Assembly (NCBI GenBank): GCA_964649415.1 | Contig: CAZYSK010000157.1 | Coordinates: 1-7,356, forward strand | DNA from: CAZYSK01 sp964649415 | GTDB lineage: Bacteria; Chloroflexota; Anaerolineae; B4-G1 | Direction of reading: 5' to 3' | DNA length: 7,356 nt | Shown here: positions 1 through 5,641 of the stretch, one piece after another | Position numbering within the stretch: position 1 is the first letter of the stretch | How the letters are laid out: each line of letters starts with the position of its first letter | Program-made: the position numbers and the translations under genes | Notes under the pieces: model-generated | What the model saw: only the letters and a program-made list of their open reading frames with translations | What the model was told of the DNA's origin: nothing | Database searches by the model: none

Positions 1-19
1 CTACCACACTTCAAATAGT

Positions 20-350
20 ACTCCAAAAGGCGACACCTTCCAGCTTAACACAGGGGGCCCGCCCGGCGATGAAGTCGCCGGGCTAGTAAGCAGCGCCGGA
101 TCAATCCGGCTTAGAAAGTTGCTTGCGACGTCAAATTCCCGCAAGCTAACAAACAGCACAGCCACGCCTGCAAGCCCCGTTCACGGGGCGCTGCTTCGTA
201 GACCGGACACTTCATGTCCGGGCGGGTGTGGGAAAGTGTCAAGTCATTCCTGAACCATCTCCCGCATCTGATTGGAGAAACAGGGTGAAGTGCGGGAACT
301 TGTTCTTTTACGAGCCCTTAGAGGAAAGCCAGCGCGTGACTAGGACTTGA
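20..350 (+). ncRNA. Large structured RNA candidate, possibly a HEARO/IscB omega-RNA
   Basis: No credible reading frame covers this stretch, but the + strand folds densely. Perfect hairpins are at 61-69/75-83 (9 bp, loop TGAAG), 95-100/105-110 (6 bp, loop TCAA), 174-179/184-189 (6 bp, loop TTCA), 203-209/215-221 (7 bp, loop CTTCA) and 261-266/291-296. Longer-range stems are 88-94/118-124, 121-127/140-146 (which competes with the previous one) and 162-168/225-231, enclosing two hairpins. Segment 32-41 pairs with 231-240 at nine of ten positions and would close the whole domain. Segment 21-26 complements 272-277, a possible pseudoknot. Unpaired linkers are A/purine rich on the + strand (TTAGAAA, GGAGAAA, GAGGAAA), which favours this strand. 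HEARO RNAs, the guide RNAs of IscB nucleases, are known to be abundant in some Chloroflexota and to occur without a nuclease gene, and their size fits. The family name is a guess from general resemblance; the existence of a folded RNA is better supported. Ends are approximate. Confidence 0.5.
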
Positions 351-385
351 TCACATCGGTTTTGATGAACGTGAGGTGGATTCCT

Positions 386-1468
386 ATGAAAGACATTCAC
401 ATTCGCCCAATGAGAGCAGAGGAAAAGCGAGACGTGAGCGCTATTATGCGCCGCTCGTTTGAACCGACTCAGCAATTGTTCTTTTCATGGTCATCAGACG
501 TACTGGTCGCCGAGCAGGATGCAAAACTACTGGGCGCGGTCGTGCTCAAGATGTTCCCACTGCCCGGTGACCGAAAAGGGGGGCTAATCGCGTGGGTATT
601 TACTGCGCCACAAGCCCGTGGAACAGGTGCGGGCCAACGATTGATAGAAGCCGCTCTCAAGTTCCTTGAGGAACAGGACTGCGACGAGGTGATGGCCTGC
701 GTCGAGGGCTACAACAGCAGTTCGAGCAAGCTCTTTGCCACGCGGGGTTTCTCGATCCTTTCACCGGGCGAGCAATTCCGGCGCTACGGGCTGGGGGCTC
801 TGGCAATGTGGATTCGCGCCTTCCACTTCATTGACATTGGACACTTCCTGTGGGTGCGCCCTGCTGCCGGCCAACCCGACAACCCGGCAATGCAGTGGTG
901 GGGCAACTGGCTGGCGAACGCCCTGATCTATCTGCTGGCGCTGTGGCGTCGAAGCGGTTTTCGCCAGTTGTCTCTATCGTCTGTAGTGGAAATACCGCTG
1001 CTTCTTGCAGTGTTCTTGGGAATACGGACCTTGTCCATGCAGTGGATGGCACGCCGGCACAAGATGACCGTGCGTTATCGCGCCTGGGAGTCGGGCTTTC
1101 CCTTGAGCCTGGTTATCGCGTTGGCGTTCGGCGGCCAGTATCCAGTACTGGGGAGTCTGTACCCCGTATCTGACCGATGGCGATACCGAGACTTGCTGCC
1201 CAAACTAGGCCCGGTGGCGCTATCCGGCGTGCTTCCGGCACTGGCATTGACCTGGGGCGCGTGGGCATTGTCACGGTTCGGGGGACTGGGGCCTGAGGCG
1301 TCTCGATGGATCAATTCTGCGATGACGATGGGCCGTGTTTTGATGCTCTTTGACATCGTTCTGACGTTCTTTCCATTCGTCAGCTTCAACGGACGGCGCA
1401 TCTGGGATTGGAACAAGCTGCTTTGGGGATTTCTCGCCCTCGCAACCGTGACGCTGTTGTTTGTGTAA
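386..1468 (+). CDS. GNAT N-acetyltransferase fused to a degenerate site-2-protease-like membrane domain
   Basis: The protein has 360 residues. I chose the ATG at 386 because GAGGTGG (373-379) lies 6 nt upstream; the in-frame TTG at 347 and ATG at 365 lack such a site. Residues 3-135 form a GNAT domain: an IRPMRAEE opening strand, the acetyl-CoA loop QARGTGAG at 76-83 (Q/RxxGxG/A) and the strand-helix ending in KLFATRGF. Residues about 175-360 hold several hydrophobic segments. Their spacing and residues recall M50 metalloproteases: an ARR...RYRAW..G..LSL..AL..GG block at about 221-250, a G..ALSG segment near 275-281 and FFPFVSFNGRRIWDWN at about 328-343. Active M50 enzymes have HExxH before the first block and NLLPxxPLDG in the last. 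Here the first reads RTLSM (214-218) and the Asp is replaced by Asn335, so proteolysis is not expected. The likely role is membrane-tethered acetylation of an unknown substrate. The GNAT call is firm; the dead-protease fold is an inference. Confidence 0.88.
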   Translation: MKDIHIRPMRAEEKRDVSAIMRRSFEPTQQLFFSWSSDVLVAEQDAKLLGAVVLKMFPLPGDRKGGLIAWVFTAPQARGTGAGQRLIEAALKFLEEQDCDEVMACVEGYNSSSSKLFATRGFSILSPGEQFRRYGLGALAMWIRAFHFIDIGHFLWVRPAAGQPDNPAMQWWGNWLANALIYLLALWRRSGFRQLSLSSVVEIPLLLAVFLGIRTLSMQWMARRHKMTVRYRAWESGFPLSLVIALAFGGQYPVLGSLYPVSDRWRYRDLLPKLGPVALSGVLPALALTWGAWALSRFGGLGPEASRWINSAMTMGRVLMLFDIVLTFFPFVSFNGRRIWDWNKLLWGFLALATVTLLFV

Positions 1469-1480
1469 TCGCTCAGAATG

Positions 1481-1490
1481 CAAGGAGGGA
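1481..1490 (+). promoter_or_regulatory. Strong ribosome binding site deciding the start at 1498
   Basis: AAGGAGGGA sits 7 nt before the ATG at 1498 and is nearly a full anti-16S match. It rules out the longer in-frame extension, which would begin at 1408 inside the preceding gene and add hydrophilic residues with no family counterpart. Confidence 0.85.
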
Positions 1491-1497
1491 GAAAAGA

Positions 1498-1947
1498 ATG
1501 GTCAAGGGGATCTTGCTTGGAATCCTGGTGCAGAGCATCTCTGCCGTGGGCTATCTGGTCATCGTGAACGTAACGTCCATCAAGAGCGAGTTGTTCCGAA
1601 CCGGCCTGATGATATGCTTTGCTAGCGTGGTCGCCCTGATCGTCACGGGGTATACGGTGTTCTCTGGACAACAACAGTTGTCGGCGATCCAGACCAAGGA
1701 GTACGTCTACATCGCAGTTGGCTCAATCATGGTGATGTTTGTTGCGCAGGCCGTCTACTTTTTTGCCGTGCAAGCCTCCAACATGACGACGCTGGCCTAC
1801 ACGACATTGGCCTTTCCCATCATCAGCCTGGCTCTAGAGTTGGTTCTGGGACGGGTCAAGTTGTCATCGCTGGGTATGCACGACTTAGCCGGATTCGCCC
1901 TGTTGGTCGCGGGCTACGTGGTCATCATGTCCAAGCCGCAGCCGTAG
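1498..1947 (+). CDS. Half-size EamA/DMT-type integral membrane protein
   Basis: The protein has 149 residues, mostly hydrophobic, with five likely transmembrane helices at about 4-24, 33-54, 69-91, 97-118 and 128-145. The last two helices and the loop between them (AYTTLAFPIISLALELVLG, then LGMHDLAGFALLVAGY) follow the EamA pattern, in which the penultimate helix carries a proline and is followed by a short charged turn and a Gly-rich final helix. Full EamA transporters have two such five-helix halves (about 300 residues). This protein has one, so it would have to pair with itself or with another subunit, as small DMT proteins do. It starts 29 nt after the acetyltransferase stop with its own strong ribosome binding site and is probably co-transcribed. 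Substrate unknown; drug or metabolite export is typical for the superfamily but cannot be read from this sequence. A small unrelated membrane protein is the main alternative. Confidence 0.75.
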   Translation: MVKGILLGILVQSISAVGYLVIVNVTSIKSELFRTGLMICFASVVALIVTGYTVFSGQQQLSAIQTKEYVYIAVGSIMVMFVAQAVYFFAVQASNMTTLAYTTLAFPIISLALELVLGRVKLSSLGMHDLAGFALLVAGYVVIMSKPQP

Positions 1948-1951
1948 CAGG

Positions 1952-2178
1952 TTGACGTTGGATCGGTCGCGCATTACCCATCGTCCGATCCGAGTTGCGC
2001 CACGCCCGCGCGTGATCGAACGACTGAACGCGGGCCTGCACCGCAAACTGACACTCATCTCCGTCCCAGCCAGCTTTGGCAAGACCACGCTGGTCAGCGA
2101 ACGGGTTGCTGGCTGCGGGCGGCCTGTCGTCTGACGCTCCCGGATAGAAGCGACAACGCCCCGACCCACTTCCAGCGC
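1952..2178 (+). pseudogene. Remnant of the N-terminus of a MalT-type (LuxR family) ATP-dependent regulator
   Basis: Reading from TTG at 1952 gives about 60 residues before a TGA at 2132-2134. They contain PRPRVIERLNAGLHRKLTL followed by the P-loop VPASFGKTTLVSE and AGCGRPV. This is the characteristic opening of the roughly 900-residue LuxR regulators with an N-terminal STAND-type ATPase, where the usual form is RPRLIERLN..LHRKLTLISAPAGFGKTTL. After the stop, the frame beginning at 2128 continues the family pattern: LTLPDRSDNAPTHF resembles the usual LSLDE.DNDPTRF. A frameshift near 2128 therefore seems to have broken the gene. Nothing recognisable follows about 2178, so most of the ATPase, the TPR-like region and the HTH domain are lost. 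No ATG or clear ribosome binding site precedes it. Confidence 0.7.
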
Positions 2179-2331
2179 TGCGCCATCGCTGCCCGGTTTT
2201 CTCCACTGGGCGACTATCTTCACGCATCCCTCTTTGTGGGTAAAGAGATGATACCACAGATGGCGTCGCTTCGCTCCGACTGGTGGACGACATGCCCGGA
2301 ACTCGTGGACGATTCCGTCGGAATACGCAGG
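2179..2331. other. Non-coding stretch with nothing recognised
   Basis: Open frames here on either strand are shadows without family features. A weak 5-bp stem around the sequence ATTCCGTCGGAAT is the only structure seen. It lies between the regulator remnant and the helicase promoter and is probably decayed coding sequence or spacer. Confidence 0.4.
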
Positions 2332-2359
2332 TTGTCAATAACGCTTTATGTGTTACAAT
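2332..2359 (+). promoter_or_regulatory. Sigma-70-type promoter of the helicase gene
   Basis: TTGTCA (2332-2337) and TACAAT (2354-2359) are separated by 16 nt, each one base from consensus TTGACA/TATAAT. Transcription would start near 2366, giving a leader of about 85 nt before the GTG at 2451. Housekeeping specificity is inferred from the match alone. Confidence 0.7.
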
Positions 2360-2365
2360 CCACTG

Positions 2366-2383
2366 CCGGTGCGAATGCATCGG
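2366..2383 (+). promoter_or_regulatory. 5' leader hairpin of the helicase mRNA
   Basis: CCGGTGC pairs with GCATCGG (7 bp including one G-U) around the loop GAAT. It begins at the predicted transcription start, so the transcript would open with a stem-loop. Its 3' arm CATCGG (2378-2383) is also complementary to CCGATG (2413-2418) in the next hairpin, allowing two exclusive folds. Confidence 0.5.
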
Positions 2384-2405
2384 AAGAACGATATTAGCGA
2401 GGTCG

Positions 2406-2432
2406 AGCCCTGCCGATGGGTAGGGCTTTTTT
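2406..2432 (+). terminator. Terminator-like hairpin (attenuator candidate) in the helicase leader
   Basis: AGCCCTGCC (2406-2414) pairs with GGTAGGGCT (2419-2427) around the loop GATG, with one G-U pair, and is followed by a run of six T ending at 2432. This is a complete intrinsic terminator, yet it lies downstream of the predicted promoter and only 18 nt before the helicase start. It could therefore stop leader transcription conditionally. A plain terminator for upstream transcription is the alternative. Confidence 0.65.
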
Positions 2433-2450
2433 GTCGCAAGGGAGTATCGA

Positions 2451-4094
2451 GTGAGCGTTACATTTCAGACATTTGGGTTGCGTCCAGAGTTGGTGCAGGC
2501 CGTAACCGAGTTGGGGTACGAGACCCCGACCCCGATCCAGACGGGGGCCATCCCCCTATTGTTGGCAGGAAGCGACGTACTGGGACAGGCGCAGACCGGG
2601 ACGGGCAAGACGGCGGCGTTCGCGCTGCCAATGCTGCACGCGTTGGACCCCCAACGCGGCGATGTGCAAGGGCTGGTAGTCGCCCCCACCCGCGAGTTGG
2701 CAAACCAGGTCGCCACGGCAATCTACGGTTATGGGACTCACCAGGGCGTGCGCGTGCTGCCCGTTTACGGAGGGCAATCGTACAGCCGTCAGATTAGCCG
2801 TCTCAGGCGCGGCGTGGACATCGTCGTCGGCACGCCGGGGCGGATGTTGGACCTGATCCGCAGAAAATCGCTCGACTTGAGCGGCGTGCGTTTCCTGGTG
2901 CTGGATGAAGCCGACGAGATGTTGAGTATGGGCTTTATTGAGGACATCGAGGCCATCTTGAGCGAGACGCCAGAGACACGTCAGACGGCGCTGTTTTCGG
3001 CGACGCTGCACAAACCGATCCGCAATCTGGCCGACCGCTACATGCACGCGCCGGAATCGGTCATCATCAATCCCAAACAACTGACCGTCGCTAACGTCGA
3101 GCAACGTTATTACGTCGTTCGGGAAAGCGACAAACTGGCCGCGCTCACACGCCTGCTGGAAACGGAAACCATAAGCAGCGGATTGATCTTTGCGCGCACC
3201 CGGGTCGGCACTGCGGGGCTGGCCGAGGCGCTGTTTGCACGCGGCTTTCAGGCGGAGGCGCTGCACGGTGAACTAAGCCAGCAAGCGCGCGAGACCGTCC
3301 TGGGCCGTTTTCGCCGTGGCCGAGTCGCCCTGGTGGTGGCGACCGACGTTGCCGCCCGCGGGTTGGACATTGAGGACGTCTCGCACGTCATCAATTACGA
3401 CCTGCCCCTAAACCCGGAGTATTACGTTCACCGCATCGGGCGGACTGGCCGGGCCGGGAAGAAAGGGGTTGCCATCACGCTGGTCACACCCCAAGAACGT
3501 TGGCGCGTGCGCAAGATCGAAAAGTACGCGCGTTGCTCTATTTCTTACAGCAAGTTGCCCAGCGTGGACCAAATCCTGACCCACCGCGACGAGCAGTTTA
3601 TGGACCTGCTGGCCGATCAACTCGTCCAGGGACAGTTGGAGCGCGAGCGCGACCTGGTCGCAAAACTGGCCGCGGCCGGTTGCGACCCGCTGGACCTCGC
3701 GGCAGCGGCCATTCAATTGGCGCGCGCCGAGGAGCAACACCGACCCATCGAAGAGATTGCCGAAATCCGCACGCCTGACAAACGCCGCGTCCCCAGTCGC
3801 CGGGCGCAGGGCAAGCGCACGCCACGGGGCGAACAGTCCCGGCGCAAGGGCGGGCGCGAACCGGGTATGGTGCGGCTCTCGATGAACGCGGGCAGGTCGC
3901 ACGGTCTGCATCCCAGCGAAATCGTCGGCGCGATTGCGGGCACGGCCAGCATCCCCGGCAAAGCCATTGGCGCGATTCGCATCAACCAGCGCCAAACCTA
4001 CGTGGACGTAGCCCAGAAACACGTGGCCCTCGTGCTACGCAGCATGCGCGGGTGGAAGCTGCGCGGACAAGCCATAGTGCTTGAGCGAGCGTGA
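2451..4094 (+). CDS. deaD: DEAD-box ATP-dependent RNA helicase with DbpA-type C-terminal RNA-binding domain
   Basis: The protein has 547 residues. The GTG start follows AAGGGAG (2438-2444) by 6 nt. All superfamily 2 helicase motifs are intact: Q motif TPTPIQ (25-30), Walker A AQTGTGKT (47-54), PTRELA (79-84), TPGR (128-131), DEAD (152-155), SAT (183-185), LIFARTR (245-251), TDVAARGLD (298-306) and HRIGRTGR (327-334). After the two RecA-like domains (to about 360) come a helical segment, a basic linker at about 444-470 rich in Arg and Lys, and a final domain at about 472-546 (MVRLSMNAGRSHGL...) matching the RRM-like DbpA/DeaD RNA-binding fold. The family unwinds short RNA duplexes using ATP and acts in ribosome assembly, mRNA turnover and cold adaptation. 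It is longer than E. coli DbpA and shorter than E. coli DeaD; the symbol follows usual practice for this architecture and is not proof of orthology. The gene stands alone, behind its own structured leader. Confidence 0.96.
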   Translation: MSVTFQTFGLRPELVQAVTELGYETPTPIQTGAIPLLLAGSDVLGQAQTGTGKTAAFALPMLHALDPQRGDVQGLVVAPTRELANQVATAIYGYGTHQGVRVLPVYGGQSYSRQISRLRRGVDIVVGTPGRMLDLIRRKSLDLSGVRFLVLDEADEMLSMGFIEDIEAILSETPETRQTALFSATLHKPIRNLADRYMHAPESVIINPKQLTVANVEQRYYVVRESDKLAALTRLLETETISSGLIFARTRVGTAGLAEALFARGFQAEALHGELSQQARETVLGRFRRGRVALVVATDVAARGLDIEDVSHVINYDLPLNPEYYVHRIGRTGRAGKKGVAITLVTPQERWRVRKIEKYARCSISYSKLPSVDQILTHRDEQFMDLLADQLVQGQLERERDLVAKLAAAGCDPLDLAAAAIQLARAEEQHRPIEEIAEIRTPDKRRVPSRRAQGKRTPRGEQSRRKGGREPGMVRLSMNAGRSHGLHPSEIVGAIAGTASIPGKAIGAIRINQRQTYVDVAQKHVALVLRSMRGWKLRGQAIVLERA

Positions 4095-4125
4095 TTGCTC
4101 AGCCTCAGCAAGGCTGAGCAATCAC
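4091..4125. terminator. Perfect 15-bp stem-loop between convergent genes
   Basis: GTGATTGCTCAGCCT (4091-4105) is the exact reverse complement of 4111-4125, with loop CAGCA. The left arm starts in the last helicase codon and includes its TGA stop (4092-4094). The gene on the other strand ends 7 nt beyond the right arm. There is no T run on either side, so it is not a standard intrinsic terminator. It more likely protects both mRNA 3' ends or blocks convergent polymerases. Confidence 0.6.
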
Positions 4126-4131
4126 CGTCTG

Positions 4132-5634
4132 TCAAGATATCTCGGTCGCGAATCGCCGCCCATCCCGCTTGCACATGGCCTGGACGACCTTGCGCCCCAT
4201 CGCGGCGACGTTGGGCAGGCCCAGGCCGCCGGCCCACTGGCCGACCATGTAGAAGTTGTCCAGGCCGGGCAGCGTCCGGCTCAAGCCCTTGCCCGACAGT
4301 GCGTCGGCGAAGCCCTGGTTGGGCACCCCCCAAGCCTGGAACCCGCGGTAGCTCCCCACGAAGCGCTCCACGGTCGACGGCGTACTCACGTCCACCACCT
4401 CGACCTGCTGCTTGAGGCCGGGGAAGCGCCGGTCCAGGCATTCGATCACCCGCTCGGCGATGCGCTGCTTTTCGACGGCATAGGCGTCGCCCTGGGCGCG
4501 CAGGTCGCTCCAGTAGTCGTAGCGGGCCGGGAAGTGGGCCCTGATCACTGTCTTGCCCGCCGGGGCCATCTCGGGTGCGAAGGCATACAGCTCCAGGTCG
4601 AGCCGGTCGTGCGTCTCGCCGGCGATCTCGATCGGCTCAGGCAGCCACAGGACCAGGGCGTGGGGCTCGTTGGTGAGGTCGCGCGCCACGCCCAGCCCGA
4701 CGTGCAGGCTCATCACCTGGCTGTCGGGCGCGTGGGTCGTGTAATAGGCGCGGATCGCCTCGCTGGTGTACCTGCCGTCGAGCATGTCGAAGATAGTGGT
4801 GCGCCCGTCGGCGTTGGAAACCACGACGTCGGCCCGGCGTTCCTCGCCGTTTTCGAGCCGGACGCCCACGGCGCGATCTCCGTTGGGGCCTGGCTCCACC
4901 AGCACCCGGGCCACTCGCGCCCTGGTGTGAAGCTGGCCGCCCAGTTCGCCGTAGCGGCGGGCGATGCTCTGCGCGAACTCGAGCGCGCCCCCGGCCGGCC
5001 AGCCCAGGTAGCGCGTGTGGCAGCCGGCGATGAACATCAAGGCGACCAACACCGGCATGTCGGGGAAGTCGTACTGGATCATCGGGAAGGCGCGGCGCAA
5101 GAAGGGGTCGCTGAAGCGCCCGGCATACTGTTCGAGCGTGGGCTTGCCCCACTTGCCCAGCAGCGGGACGTTCGGGAGCAGCTTTAGCATGTCCCACGGC
5201 GTAGCCAGCAGCATCTCCATCAGGCTGAAGCGGGCGAAGCGCCGCGCGGCCTGGATAAACTCGCGGATCGCGGGCGCGTCGGCGGGCGACAGCTCCAGCA
5301 TGTGCTGCTCCAGCCGGTCGATGTCGGTGTAGACGGTAAAGCGACGCCCGTCAAGGTTCTCGACACAGATTAAGTCCTCAAGATAGTAGACCTCACGCGG
5401 CATCGCGCCCAGTTCCTGCCACATGCGGTAGACTTTGCTCTCGGGCGTGCAGCCAGCCAGATGGTGCACGCAGCCGTCGAAAGTATAGCCCTTACGCTTC
5501 CAGGCGGTGCAGACGCCGCCGGGGGTGGCGTGCATCTCCAGGATCTGCGTGCGGTAGCCGTTCATCTGGGCGTAGCACCCCGTCGCCAGGCCACCGATGC
5601 CAGCGCCGATGATGATGATCGATTTGTGTGCCAT
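4132..5634 (-). CDS. FAD-dependent oxidoreductase, phytoene desaturase/retinol saturase superfamily
   Basis: The protein has 500 residues, the usual length of CrtI-like enzymes. The start is the ATG at 5632-5634 because the dinucleotide-binding strand IIIIGAGIGGLATG then begins at residue 6; an upstream in-frame extension would overlap the preceding gene by about 50 nt and encode a Ser/Arg-rich non-domain tail. Visible features are the Rossmann GxGxxG (10-15), the acidic residue ending the second strand (E33), PGGVCTAWKRKGYTFDGCVHHLAG (38-61), as in the CrtI/CrtISO/RetSat group, and the C-terminal FAD-contact motif VGQWAGGLGLPN (464-475). Such enzymes desaturate, saturate or isomerise carotenoids, retinoids or related polyenes, but many members have unknown substrates. 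No carotenoid gene (phytoene synthase, cyclase) is in the window, so a pathway cannot be assigned. It begins 7 nt after the protease gene with only a weak ribosome binding site (GTGAG), which suggests translational coupling. Confidence 0.88.
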   Translation of the reverse strand: MAHKSIIIIGAGIGGLATGCYAQMNGYRTQILEMHATPGGVCTAWKRKGYTFDGCVHHLAGCTPESKVYRMWQELGAMPREVYYLEDLICVENLDGRRFTVYTDIDRLEQHMLELSPADAPAIREFIQAARRFARFSLMEMLLATPWDMLKLLPNVPLLGKWGKPTLEQYAGRFSDPFLRRAFPMIQYDFPDMPVLVALMFIAGCHTRYLGWPAGGALEFAQSIARRYGELGGQLHTRARVARVLVEPGPNGDRAVGVRLENGEERRADVVVSNADGRTTIFDMLDGRYTSEAIRAYYTTHAPDSQVMSLHVGLGVARDLTNEPHALVLWLPEPIEIAGETHDRLDLELYAFAPEMAPAGKTVIRAHFPARYDYWSDLRAQGDAYAVEKQRIAERVIECLDRRFPGLKQQVEVVDVSTPSTVERFVGSYRGFQAWGVPNQGFADALSGKGLSRTLPGLDNFYMVGQWAGGLGLPNVAAMGRKVVQAMCKRDGRRFATEIS

Positions 5635-5641
5635 CGTCGTA

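Noticed and set aside
55..225. CRISPR array or tandem repeats suggested by the series of hairpins
   Set aside because: The hairpin sequences differ from one another and spacing is irregular. Only the loops look alike (TGAA, TCAA, TTCA).
311..345. RNase P RNA or tmRNA, prompted by GAGGAAAGCC at 321-330
   Set aside because: The match to the RNase P 5' conserved block is partial and the other conserved blocks are absent. There is no tRNA-like acceptor end or resume frame for tmRNA.
1..345. Group I or group II intron
   Set aside because: No domain V-like catalytic hairpin and no P/Q/R/S core elements were found, and no intron-encoded protein is in the window.
347..385. Upstream start (TTG at 347 or ATG at 365) for the acetyltransferase
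   Set aside because: There is no ribosome binding site before either, whereas the ATG at 386 has GAGGTGG at 6-nt spacing and begins just before the first GNAT strand.
386..1468. Active site-2 protease
   Set aside because: Despite the M50-like layout there is no HExxH motif anywhere in the protein, and the second metal-ligand motif has Asn in place of Asp.
1925..2380. - strand open frame across the regulator remnant
   Set aside because: Its composition is Arg/Ser/Pro-rich shadow sequence, and the + strand of the same bases carries a recognisable P-loop fragment.
4081..5187. Long + strand open frame of 368 codons opposite the FAD oxidoreductase
   Set aside because: It is a shadow of the GC-rich - strand gene: low complexity (His, Ala, Gly and Val rich), no domain pattern, and it would start inside the helicase end.
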